A DNA stretch of 6,797 nucleotides from an uncultured Bacilli bacterium (GTDB lineage: Bacteria; Bacillota_I; Bacilli_A; RF39; UBA660), in NCBI GenBank assembly GCA_947589375.1, contig CANQAO010000061.1, positions 1-6,797 on the forward strand, written 5' to 3'. This document shows positions 1-5,682 of this stretch, in pieces. The translations under genes and the position numbers were made by a program. The stretch's first letter is position 1, and each line of letters opens with the position of its first letter. The notes below the pieces were generated by a model. That model saw only the letters and a program-made list of their open reading frames with translations. It did not search any database and was not told the origin of the DNA.

Positions 1-3
1 TAA

Positions 4-31
4 AAGCTAAATAAAAGCAAATCATTAGCTT
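4..31. repeat. 7-bp inverted repeat overlapping the -35 region
   Basis: AAGCTAA at 4-10 is the exact reverse complement of TTAGCTT at 25-31, separated by 14 bases. The right arm touches the -35 box of the efflux-transporter promoter at 30-35. It could be an operator half-site pair or the stem of a terminator from a gene to the left, although no T-tract follows it. Seven-base repeats occur by chance in AT-rich DNA, so this is weak. Confidence 0.25.
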
Positions 32-58
32 GACTTAAATTTTAAATTTTGATAAAAT
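30..58 (+). promoter_or_regulatory. SigA-type promoter of the efflux-transporter gene
   Basis: The -35 box TTGACT (30-35) and -10 box TAAAAT (53-58) are separated by exactly 17 bases, close to the vegetative consensus. Transcription should start near 64-66, only a few bases before the first arm of the folded leader at 68. The position makes this the likely promoter of the gene starting at 167, giving a leader of about 100 nt. Confidence 0.7.
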
Positions 59-67
59 TAAATTCGT

Positions 68-150
68 AAATTAAGCCCGAAGACACAAGTAGCGCTACGC
101 TTACTGATACAGATGAGCTCGCTATTTGTGTGTTTTTTTTGGCTTAATTT
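68..150 (+). promoter_or_regulatory. Structured leader with nested stems, possible transcription attenuator
   Basis: Two nested stems are visible. The inner stem pairs 83-94 with 120-131 (12 bp, one G-U) and runs into eight T's at 133-140. The outer stem pairs AAATTAAGCC (68-77) perfectly with GGCTTAATTT (141-150), enclosing the inner hairpin and its T-tract. A small competing hairpin, AGCG-CTA-CGCT at 91-101, shares bases with the inner left arm. The Shine-Dalgarno site (152-160) lies just outside the fold. A terminator between promoter and start codon suggests that read-through into the efflux gene is conditional. I do not recognise a known riboswitch class, and I see no leader peptide with its own ribosome site. 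Confidence 0.55.
83..140 (+). terminator. Rho-independent terminator within the leader
   Basis: A 12-bp stem (83-94 with 120-131) is followed by G and eight consecutive T's (133-140), which is a textbook intrinsic terminator on the plus strand. The 25-base loop (95-119) is large for a plain terminator, which leaves room for an alternative fold or a bound factor. It sits before the transporter start codon, so it is more likely regulatory than the end of an upstream gene. The latter is still possible if the promoter at 30-58 is not real. Confidence 0.65.
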
Positions 151-166
151 TGGAAAGGAGAAAACT

Positions 167-2014
167 ATGAAAACTAAAAAACCTTTATTAATTTTAATTG
201 TTACCGCTTTCGCCTCTTTTTTAGCGACCTTTAATGAAACCTTTTTAAATATTGCTTTTACCCCAATTATGAAATCTTTTGGCGTGTCAGTTTCCACGGT
301 TCAGTGGCTTACAACGGCATATATGCTTGGAGCAGCAATTATGGTACCAATTTCTTCATTTATGTACCGTAAATTTAAAACTAAACCTTTATTTTTATCA
401 ACTATTGGATTACTAATTTTAGGTTCATTTATTTGTGCCTTGGCCCCTAATTTTGAAATTCTCTTAACCGGACGTATTATTCAATCTTTAGGTACAGGCA
501 TGTTAATTCCTATTGGCATGAACTTAACTTTAAGTGTCGTTCCTAAAGAAAAAATAGGAACTTATATGGGCATCATGGGTTCGATGACTACATTAGGGCC
601 TTCCTTAAGTATTATTGGAGCTGGGGCCCTACTCGCAGTAGGTAATTGGCCACTACTTTTCTATGTCTTTGGCGCGCTTACTTGTTTAGAATTCATCTTA
701 GCCAGCATTATTTTAGGTAAGGGTGGTGGCGAAGAAAAGTGTCAGTTAGATACGATTTCCGTTATGTTTATCAGTTTAACTTTAGTTGGTCTTCTATATG
801 GCATGTCAACAGTATTCTCTGGTAATATTATCATTGCTTTAACCTCACTTATTATTGGCATTATCTTTTTAATTTTATTTGTTAAAAGACAAAATAAAAT
901 TAAAGAACCACTTATTAGCTTACAGCCTTTAAAAGTAAAAGAATTTCAAGTGGGAATTATTTTAAATATTTTAGCTTTAATGTTAGTGTTTTCCATGAAT
1001 ATAATTATACCATTATTTATCCAAAATTCTTTAGGCGTTAAAGCCTTTATGGCCTCACTTGTTTTATTTCCAGCGGTTATGTGTTCTTGTATTTTATCGC
1101 CAATTGCTGGAAAAATATACGATCTCAAAGGCGGAAAAATTATTTTTCCATTCGGCTTTGCTTTAATGATGATATTTATTTTAATTTTAGGTTTAACTAG
1201 AGATGTCCATTCACTATTGTTGATTACTTTACTATATGCTCCTGTTATCATTGGATCAACTTTTGCCATTGGACCTGTTCAAAGTTTTGCCCTATCACAT
1301 TTAAATCGTGAACTATATCCACATGGAGTTACTATGATGAGTACTGGTTTTCAAATTGCTGGCTGCGTAGGTACATCTTTATTTACCGGCGTATATTCAT
1401 TAGTCATGAATATTAGTTTAAAAAATGGTATGACTGATACAAATAGTTTATCTTTAGCTTTTTTAATTACCACTATCGTGGCTACAATTATCGGTTTGAT
1501 TGGCTTTATCTTATCGCTAAAAGTTAAAACTTATGAAAACAAACAAGAACTTAAAGTTCATTTAACACTTAACTCAATTATGAAAAAAGATGTCTTTACG
1601 GTCAAAGATACTGATAATTTACTTACAGTTTTAAAAACTATTACTAATCATAAAATTAGTGGCGCCCCCGTAGTTGATAAAGATAATAATCTAGTTGGTT
1701 TTATTAGTGACGGTGATATTATGCGATTTTTAGCTAAGGCCCATCCTTTATTCACTAACGCTTATTCATTTGTCGCAATCAATAATACGAATTTTAATGA
1801 TAAACTAAATGACCTTATGAAACACAAAGCTAAAGATATATGTAAAAAGAAAGTTACCACTACCAACATAAACACTAGTATCGAAGATGTATGTAATATC
1901 TTAAATGAAAAACATCTTAAAAAAATCCCAGTTATGAAAAATGGTAAAATGGTAGGAATTATCAATCGTAGTAACATTACTAAGTATGCCATCGAAACAT
2001 ATTTAAAAGCCTAA
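167..2014 (+). CDS. DHA2-family MFS drug efflux transporter fused to a C-terminal CBS-domain pair
   Basis: A predicted proton-driven multidrug exporter in the cell membrane, 615 residues. About 445 N-terminal residues form the 14-helix DHA2 type. The helix-1 motif NETFLNIAF is at 23-31, QWLTTAYML at 46-54, a degenerate loop 2-3 motif MYRKFKTK at 66-73, the helix-4 motif GRIIQSLGTG at 102-111 with Arg103, and a helix-5 antiporter-type LGPSL at 143-147. The conserved helix-1 Asp of the family appears as Asn or Glu here. From about 465 a tandem CBS pair follows. The first has a good nucleotide-ribose motif GFISDGD (511-517). The second is degenerate, GIINRSN (597-603). CBS pairs bind adenine nucleotides such as AMP, ATP or c-di-AMP, so transport may be gated by a nucleotide; this is inference. 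The start at 167 is chosen for its Shine-Dalgarno GGAAAGGAG (152-160). An in-frame ATG at 113 lies inside the terminator loop without a ribosome site. The substrate is unknown. Confidence 0.88.
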   Translation: MKTKKPLLILIVTAFASFLATFNETFLNIAFTPIMKSFGVSVSTVQWLTTAYMLGAAIMVPISSFMYRKFKTKPLFLSTIGLLILGSFICALAPNFEILLTGRIIQSLGTGMLIPIGMNLTLSVVPKEKIGTYMGIMGSMTTLGPSLSIIGAGALLAVGNWPLLFYVFGALTCLEFILASIILGKGGGEEKCQLDTISVMFISLTLVGLLYGMSTVFSGNIIIALTSLIIGIIFLILFVKRQNKIKEPLISLQPLKVKEFQVGIILNILALMLVFSMNIIIPLFIQNSLGVKAFMASLVLFPAVMCSCILSPIAGKIYDLKGGKIIFPFGFALMMIFILILGLTRDVHSLLLITLLYAPVIIGSTFAIGPVQSFALSHLNRELYPHGVTMMSTGFQIAGCVGTSLFTGVYSLVMNISLKNGMTDTNSLSLAFLITTIVATIIGLIGFILSLKVKTYENKQELKVHLTLNSIMKKDVFTVKDTDNLLTVLKTITNHKISGAPVVDKDNNLVGFISDGDIMRFLAKAHPLFTNAYSFVAINNTNFNDKLNDLMKHKAKDICKKKVTTTNINTSIEDVCNILNEKHLKKIPVMKNGKMVGIINRSNITKYAIETYLKA

Positions 2015-2020
2015 CTGCTT

Positions 2021-2046
2021 AAGCCTTACTTCAACAAGGCTTTTTT
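2021..2046 (+). terminator. Terminator after the efflux-transporter gene
   Basis: AAGCCTT (2021-2027) pairs with AAGGCTT (2036-2042) across an 8-base loop, and the T-run continues to 2046. It begins 6 bases after the transporter stop codon and separates this unit from tmcAL. Confidence 0.85.
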
Positions 2047-2083
2047 GTTATTCCATTGGTCATTTTCTCCAAAGACCTACTTT

Positions 2084-2127
2084 TTTCGCGAAAGTGTCAA
2101 GTAGTGTGTTATAATAATGATGGTGAT
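2084..2127 (+). promoter_or_regulatory. Extended -10 promoter and 16S-tail ribosome site of tmcAL
   Basis: TGTTATAAT (2107-2115) is an extended -10 element with a perfect TATAAT (2110-2115). No good -35 box lies 17 bases upstream, where a 10-bp palindrome TTTCGCGAAA (2084-2093) sits instead, a possible operator. Predicted transcription starts near 2122, so the leader is only about 10 nt. The ribosome site GGTGAT (2122-2127) matches the downstream half of the complement of the 16S rRNA 3' tail (AGGAGGTGATC). That places the anti-Shine-Dalgarno correctly although only 3 bases separate it from the ATG. Confidence 0.55.
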
Positions 2128-2130
2128 TTT

Positions 2131-3255
2131 ATGAAAAGTGTTGGTATTATTTGTGAATATAACCCATTTCATAATGGGCATATATATCACATTAATCAAG
2201 TTAAGAAGTTATTTCCCGATAGTGTCATCGTTTTAATTATGAGTGGCAATTTTACTCAAAGAGGCGACGTTAGTTTAATTGATAAATGGACCAAAACCGA
2301 TATTGCTTTAAACTATGTCGATTTAGTAATTGAACTTCCTTTTGTTTTCAGTACCGCTTCAGCTGATATTTTTGCCTATGGAGCTATCAATATTTTAAAA
2401 AATTTGAATGTCGAGGCGATAGTTTTTGGAACAGAAACTTTATCGGCTTCTAAACTTGAAGAAATTGCCAAAGTCCAAAAAGAAAAAAAGTTTGATAAGT
2501 TAGTTAAAAAATATTTAGATGAAGGTCTTAACTATCCAACTAGTTTATCTAAAGCTGTTTATGATTTGACTAAGATAAAAATAAATAAGCCTAATGATTT
2601 ATTAGGTCTAAGTTATGTTAAAGAATTAATTAATACCAACATTAAACCCGTTACTATTCAAAGAACCAATGATTTTCACAGTAAAACTTTAGATAGTCAA
2701 ATTAGTAGTGCTTCAAGTATTCGTGAAGCTTTAAAAAATGGTCAGAGTGTTAAAAAATATGTTCCCAAAGAAACGTATAAAGCTTTAAACAATATTCATT
2801 TTAATGAAGACTATTTTCCATATTTAAAATATAAAATCATTAGTGAAATTAACGATTTGGATAAGTATGTTAATGTCGATGAGGGTCTTGAAAATCGCCT
2901 TAAAAAATATATTTACGAAGCTAATTCTCTCGATGATTTAATTAATAAAATGAAAACCAAAAGATATACTTATAATAAATTAAACCGGATGTTTACTTAT
3001 ATTTTATGTGGTTTTACCAAAGAAGAAAATATAAAAACTTTAGAATATATTAGAGTATTAGGTTTTAATAAAAAAGGTCAAAGTTATTTAAAAAGTATAA
3101 AAAATTCATCTAAATTACCAATTATTACTAAATATACTAATAAGTATAAAATGTTAGAACTAGAAATGAAAACAAGCTATGTATATTATATCAATGAAAA
3201 AGATAAAGTTGATTTAACTTTAATGGAATACAAACATAAACCCATTATTAAATAA
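2131..3255 (+). CDS. tmcAL: tRNA(Met) cytidine acetate ligase TmcAL
   Basis: The enzyme makes N4-acetylcytidine at wobble position 34 of elongator tRNA-Met, using acetate and ATP (family knowledge). It is cytosolic and 374 residues long, close to the usual 380-400. The N-terminus VGIICEYNPFHNGH (4-17) carries the nucleotidyltransferase HxGH-type motif (His14, His17). MSGNFTQRG (37-45), PNDLLGLSY (154-162) and the late nucleotidyltransferase motif SSASSIR (192-198) follow in family order. The C-terminal tRNA-binding region holds RVLGFNKKG (308-316) and SKLPIITK (327-334). The start at 2131 is set by the conserved N-terminus and the GGTGAT ribosome site. A 25-codon upstream extension would run back through the promoter and is rejected. 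It stands alone after the transporter terminator, and its last 8 bases overlap the convergent mutM. No terminator hairpin is visible at its end. Confidence 0.95.
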   Translation: MKSVGIICEYNPFHNGHIYHINQVKKLFPDSVIVLIMSGNFTQRGDVSLIDKWTKTDIALNYVDLVIELPFVFSTASADIFAYGAINILKNLNVEAIVFGTETLSASKLEEIAKVQKEKKFDKLVKKYLDEGLNYPTSLSKAVYDLTKIKINKPNDLLGLSYVKELINTNIKPVTIQRTNDFHSKTLDSQISSASSIREALKNGQSVKKYVPKETYKALNNIHFNEDYFPYLKYKIISEINDLDKYVNVDEGLENRLKKYIYEANSLDDLINKMKTKRYTYNKLNRMFTYILCGFTKEENIKTLEYIRVLGFNKKGQSYLKSIKNSSKLPIITKYTNKYKMLELEMKTSYVYYINEKDKVDLTLMEYKHKPIIK

Positions 3256-4069
3256 CTTTATCTTTTTGACATTTTGGACAAAAATAAGTTCCTCGTCCAC
3301 TAACAGTAATTTTACTTATTTCATGATGACAAACTGGACATATAGTTTTGGTATGAACTAAAAGTTCATTTTGAAATCTTCCGTGTACGCCTTCACTTGA
3401 TGTATAACTTTTAACCGTTGTCCCACCTAGTTCGATAGCTTTTTCTAAAGTTTGTCTGGTATACTTTATAATATTATCTAGATCTTTATTCTTTAAAATA
3501 TTCCCAGGAGTTTCTGGATGGATTTTACTTAAAAATAACACTTCATCGGCATAAATATTCCCGATGCCCACAATAATACTTTGATCTAAAAGCTGCGTTT
3601 TAATCGGTCTTTTGTTTAATTTATTTTTTAAATATTCTTTTGTTAAAGTTTCGTCCCATGGTTCTTTACCTAAATCTTTAAGTGGTTTGACTTTATAAAC
3701 ATCATCTTTTTTTATTAAATACATTTTCCCAAATTTACGGGTATCATGATATCTTAATTCTGTTTCATCATCAAAATGAAAAATAACATGTTCATGATTG
3801 ACTCTTTCATCGCCTTTTTTTCTAATAAAATATTTGCCTTCCATTCTTAAGTGCGAAAGTAAAAAATAATCATCAAGTTCAAACATAAGCCATTTACCTC
3901 TTCTTAAAATATCGTTAATTGTTTGATTTTGGATTTGTTTTTTAAATTCTTCTACTTTTGGATAAGCAATAATGTTATCCCAATATACTTTAGTTAAAGC
4001 TATTTTTTTCTTTAATACTTGTTTTTTTAAAGTATTTTTAACTGTTTCCACTTCTGGTAATTCTGGCAT
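3248..4069 (-). CDS. mutM: Formamidopyrimidine-DNA glycosylase (Fpg/MutM)
   Basis: A base-excision repair enzyme that removes 8-oxoguanine and formamidopyrimidines from DNA and cuts the abasic strand by beta,delta-elimination. At 273 residues it is full length. The processed N-terminus PELPEVETV provides the catalytic Pro2 and Glu3. Lys59 in RRGKW matches the conserved beta-strand lysine. Met76 in LRMEGKY, and Arg111 and Phe113 in DTRKFG, are the lesion-probing residues. VGIGNIYADE (167-176) is the helix-two-turn-helix signature. The C-terminal zinc finger is intact, with Cys244, Cys247, Cys264 and Cys267, and Arg259 in SGRGTYFCP. All key residues are present, so it should be active. The ribosome site AAGGAAG is at 4077-4083. 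Unlike the frequent polA-mutM-coaE arrangement it is a single-gene unit here, convergent with tmcAL. Confidence 0.97.
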   Translation of the reverse strand: MPELPEVETVKNTLKKQVLKKKIALTKVYWDNIIAYPKVEEFKKQIQNQTINDILRRGKWLMFELDDYFLLSHLRMEGKYFIRKKGDERVNHEHVIFHFDDETELRYHDTRKFGKMYLIKKDDVYKVKPLKDLGKEPWDETLTKEYLKNKLNKRPIKTQLLDQSIIVGIGNIYADEVLFLSKIHPETPGNILKNKDLDNIIKYTRQTLEKAIELGGTTVKSYTSSEGVHGRFQNELLVHTKTICPVCHHEISKITVSGRGTYFCPKCQKDKVI

Positions 4070-4076
4070 GTTTTCA

Positions 4077-4101
4077 CTTCCTTGCTGCGTTTATTATACC
4101 A
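4077..4101 (-). promoter_or_regulatory. mutM promoter (extended -10) and ribosome site
   Basis: On the minus strand TGGTATAAT (4101-4093) is an extended -10 element, followed by Shine-Dalgarno AAGGAAG (4083-4077), 7 bases before the ATG at 4069. I find no convincing -35 at 16-18 bases, as expected for extended -10 promoters. The leader is short, about 20 nt. Confidence 0.55.
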
Positions 4102-4177
4102 TAAATTAGTTAAATATAATTACAATTTCGTGAAATTATCAATAAGTAATATTTTACAAGTAGGTTTTATAAAATAG

Positions 4178-4206
4178 TTGAATAACTTATTAAAATATGT
4201 TACAAT
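4178..4206 (+). promoter_or_regulatory. Promoter of a small plus-strand RNA (candidate antitoxin)
   Basis: TTGAAT (4178-4183) and TACAAT (4201-4206) are separated by exactly 17 bases, and TG at 4198-4199 adds an extended -10. There is no plus-strand protein gene downstream: the next strong signal is a hairpin terminator only 50 bases after the predicted start near 4213. This is therefore a promoter for a short RNA. Confidence 0.65.
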
Positions 4207-4212
4207 TTAATT

Positions 4213-4288
4213 GAAGGGAAACACTGAATCAGTGACTACCTTAAATGGTTAAGATAGACGCTTAGCTTTGAGCTAGGCGTCTTTCTTT
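4213..4288 (+). ncRNA. Small RNA of about 75 nt, candidate type I antitoxin
   Basis: The boundaries are inferred from the promoter at 4178-4206 and the terminator ending near 4288. The 5' half folds as AAGGGAA (4214-4220), hairpin CACTG-AAT-CAGTG (4222-4234) and CTACCTT (4236-4242), with AAGG pairing CCTT as an outer stem. The 3' half is the terminator stem. The only reading frame is a six-codon ATG frame at 4246 without a ribosome site. It is transcribed toward the small minus-strand peptide gene at 4315-4383. The two RNAs would overlap at the shared hairpin, and more extensively if the toxin mRNA reads through. They also share TAGACGC as a DNA direct repeat (4255-4261, 4423-4429), giving a 7-8-nt pairing site between them. 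The convergent layout resembles the Fst/RNAII and TxpA/RatA toxin-antitoxin systems. I do not recognise the RNA itself. Confidence 0.55.
4256..4288 (+). terminator. Hairpin terminator shared between the convergent small RNA and peptide gene
   Basis: Positions 4256-4267 pair with 4271-4282 (12 bp, loop TTG), followed by the T-rich TTCTTT. The pair 4262-4276 is G-U in the plus-strand RNA but becomes an A-C mismatch in the minus-strand RNA, and the minus side has only TATCTT after the stem. It should therefore stop plus-strand transcription better than minus. GGTTAA (4247-4252) and TTAACC (4290-4295) form an outer stem around it. Confidence 0.7.
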
Positions 4289-4314
4289 ATTAACCAAATC
4301 CCCCTAAGTTTCTC

Positions 4315-4383
4315 CTAAGAGAAAATAATTAATAAAATGATTATGACAATCAAAGCTGTTATTAATAGGTCTTTCTTTGTCAT
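4315..4383 (-). CDS. 22-residue hydrophobic peptide, candidate type I toxin
   Basis: An open frame reads ATG (4383-4381) to TAG (4317-4315) and encodes 22 residues. The N-terminus MTKKDLL is charged and basic, and the remainder, ITALIVIIILLIIFS, is one uninterrupted hydrophobic segment. That is long enough to span the membrane and typical of type I toxin or holin-like peptides. A strong Shine-Dalgarno AAAAGGGG (4398-4391) lies 7 bases before the ATG, which is the main evidence that it is translated. A promoter at 4486-4458 gives a leader of about 70 nt. It lacks the proline-containing consensus of Fst and I do not recognise it. Its mRNA runs into the hairpin shared with the convergent small RNA. 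The expected action, if real, is membrane depolarisation when antitoxin is lost; this is inference from arrangement and composition only. Confidence 0.5.
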   Translation of the reverse strand: MTKKDLLITALIVIIILLIIFS

Positions 4384-4418
4384 AAAGAGTCCCCTTTTAG
4401 AATCATATTGATTAAAAG

Positions 4419-4449
4419 AAGGTAGACGCCGATTTATAGCATTTCCCTT
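4419..4449 (-). promoter_or_regulatory. 5' leader module of the peptide mRNA, shared with the small RNA
   Basis: Near the predicted start the minus-strand RNA reads AAGGGAA (4449-4443), then 17 bases, then CTACCTT (4425-4419). These are the same two blocks, in the same order, as in the plus-strand RNA at 4214-4242. AAGG can pair CCTT as an outer stem. Its GGCGTCT (4430-4424) is also complementary to AGACGCC near the 3' end of the same mRNA (4282-4276), allowing a long-range 5'-3' lock. Confidence 0.45.
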
Positions 4450-4457
4450 AAGCGTTA

Positions 4458-4486
4458 ATATTAATTATATTTAACTTTTTAGTCAA
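4458..4486 (-). promoter_or_regulatory. Promoter of the small hydrophobic peptide gene
   Basis: On the minus strand TTGACT (4486-4481) is a near-perfect -35, and TAATAT (4463-4458) stands 17 bases away as a four-of-six -10. The predicted start near 4451 falls just before the AAGGGAA block. Confidence 0.5.
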
Positions 4487-4523
4487 ATGATAAATTTGCC
4501 GTTTTTGCACATAAGACATATAC

Positions 4524-4556
4524 AAAAAAGGGAAATTTGCTTAAGACAAAAATCCC
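4524..4556 (-). terminator. dusB terminator
   Basis: Downstream of the dusB stop, the minus strand has GGGATTTTTG (4556-4547) pairing imperfectly with CAAATTTCCC (4539-4530) around TCTTAAG, then six T's (4529-4524). An alternative AT-rich hairpin, ACAAAAA/TTTTTGT (4546-4564), overlaps it. Confidence 0.6.
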
Positions 4557-4583
4557 GTTTTTGTAAAATAAATATATACCAAT

Positions 4584-5561
4584 TTAGGAATTTTGACTTT
4601 TTAAATAATTATCTAAAATTGTTATAAATTCCTCTTCAGTATTTACTTTAAATATTTGTTGGTTAACCTCATTGTTGTTAGGCAAACCTTTTAAATAATG
4701 TGGCACATGAGTTCGCATTTCGGTAACGGCTACTTTTTCTGGCTTTATTTTCATTAAATAATTAAGATGTTTTTTTATCATCGCTATTTTTTCCTTTAAA
4801 GTTCTTTCCTTAGGTAAAATGCCATCTTCTAAATAATGAACAGTATCGCTAATGAGCCAAGGATTACCTAAAACTCCTCTTCCAATCATTATCGCATCAC
4901 AACCAGTTTCATCCAGCATTTTTTTCGCATCATATGGGGTTTTGATATCACCATTTCCAATAACGGGAATATTGACGGCAGCTTTTACTTTTTTTATAAT
5001 ACTCCAGTCAGCTTTTCCACTATAGCCTTGACTACGAGTTCGCGCATGAACAGTAATCGCTTTAGCTCCCGCTTTTTCACAAATTTGCGCAATTTCGACA
5101 GCATTAATACTTTTGCTATCCCAACCACTTCTTATTTTGACCGTCACTGGAACTTTGACCGTTTCCGTAACTGCTTTAACAATTTCATAAACTTTATTAG
5201 GATCTTTTAATAAAGCACTACCAGCTTCAGCTCTAGTGGCTACTTTTGGTACTGGACAGCCCATATTAATATCGATGATATCAGGTTTCATATGGTCTTC
5301 AATATATTTAGCGGCTACTTTAAAACTTTCGATATCATTACCAAAAATCTGCTGGGAAATAGGTCTTTCAAAATCTGTCATATAAAGCATGTCAATGGTT
5401 TTCTTACTGCCATAATAAATAGCTTTATCACTAACCATTTCAGCCACCACTAAGCTAGCGCCCATTTCTTTAGCAATAGTTCTAAACGCACTATTCGAAA
5501 TACCTGCCATTGGTGCTAAAACAACTTGATTTTTAATGTTTACATTCCCGATTTGCCACAT
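4584..5561 (-). CDS. dusB: tRNA dihydrouridine synthase DusB
   Basis: An FMN-dependent enzyme that reduces uridines in the tRNA D-loop to dihydrouridine with NADPH (family knowledge). It has 325 residues, the normal length. The TIM-barrel motifs appear in order: LAPMAGISNSAFR (15-27) at the FMN site, NMGCPVPKV (99-107) with catalytic Cys102, the lysine-containing VKIRSGW (141-147), VHARTRSQGYSG (171-182), and the phosphate-binding GNGDI (202-206) and GRG (227-229). The C-terminal helical tRNA-binding domain is intact. The true start is the ATG at 5561: conserved sequence begins there, and it follows a GGTGAT ribosome site and a good promoter. Forty-four further upstream codons in frame would run through that promoter and the pilin terminator, so they are rejected. 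It is a single-gene unit here. Confidence 0.95.
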   Translation of the reverse strand: MWQIGNVNIKNQVVLAPMAGISNSAFRTIAKEMGASLVVAEMVSDKAIYYGSKKTIDMLYMTDFERPISQQIFGNDIESFKVAAKYIEDHMKPDIIDINMGCPVPKVATRAEAGSALLKDPNKVYEIVKAVTETVKVPVTVKIRSGWDSKSINAVEIAQICEKAGAKAITVHARTRSQGYSGKADWSIIKKVKAAVNIPVIGNGDIKTPYDAKKMLDETGCDAIMIGRGVLGNPWLISDTVHYLEDGILPKERTLKEKIAMIKKHLNYLMKIKPEKVAVTEMRTHVPHYLKGLPNNNEVNQQIFKVNTEEEFITILDNYLKSQNS

Positions 5562-5564
5562 AGT

Positions 5565-5606
5565 AATCACCGGATTAATTATAGTATATTTGTTTAATTT
5601 TGGCAA
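5565..5606 (-). promoter_or_regulatory. dusB promoter with very short leader and 16S-tail ribosome site
   Basis: TTGCCA (5606-5601) and a perfect TATAAT (5583-5578) are separated by 17 bases on the minus strand. Transcription would begin near 5571, about 10 bases before the start codon, so the leader is little more than the ribosome site GGTGAT. This matches the arrangement at tmcAL. Confidence 0.7.
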
Positions 5607-5652
5607 GATAATAAGTAAGATTCTCCAAAGACTTACAATTTTTTTAAAATGT

Positions 5653-5682
5653 AAAAGAAGATTGTAATTATTCACAATCTTC
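5653..5682 (-). terminator. Terminator overlapping the pilin stop codon
   Basis: GAAGATTGT (minus, 5682-5674) pairs perfectly with ACAATCTTC (5665-5657) around an 8-base loop, followed by TTTT (5656-5653). The left arm encodes the last residues, and the stop codon (5670-5668) lies in the loop. Confidence 0.65.

Noticed and set aside
110..123. Similarity of AGATGAGCTCGC in the efflux leader to AGATGAGTTCGC at 6317-6328
   Set aside because: An 11-of-12 match without extended similarity on either side; the two stems differ, so I treat it as coincidence.
113..166. An in-frame upstream ATG extending the efflux transporter by 18 residues
   Set aside because: It lies inside the terminator hairpin loop and has no ribosome site, whereas the ATG at 167 follows GGAAAGGAG at correct spacing and gives a normal transporter N-terminus.
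946..1992. Minus-strand frames of 107 and 76 codons inside the transporter, and similar frames opposite dusB, the pilin gene and the leader
   Set aside because: They lie opposite well-supported genes, lack ribosome sites and show no recognisable domains, so they are shadows.
2056..2130. A 25-codon N-terminal extension of tmcAL
   Set aside because: It spans the predicted promoter and precedes the conserved N-terminal motif; the family begins at the ATG at 2131.
4246..4266. A six-codon frame in the small plus-strand RNA as a leader peptide
   Set aside because: There is no Shine-Dalgarno site before it and its end is buried in the terminator stem; chance explains it.
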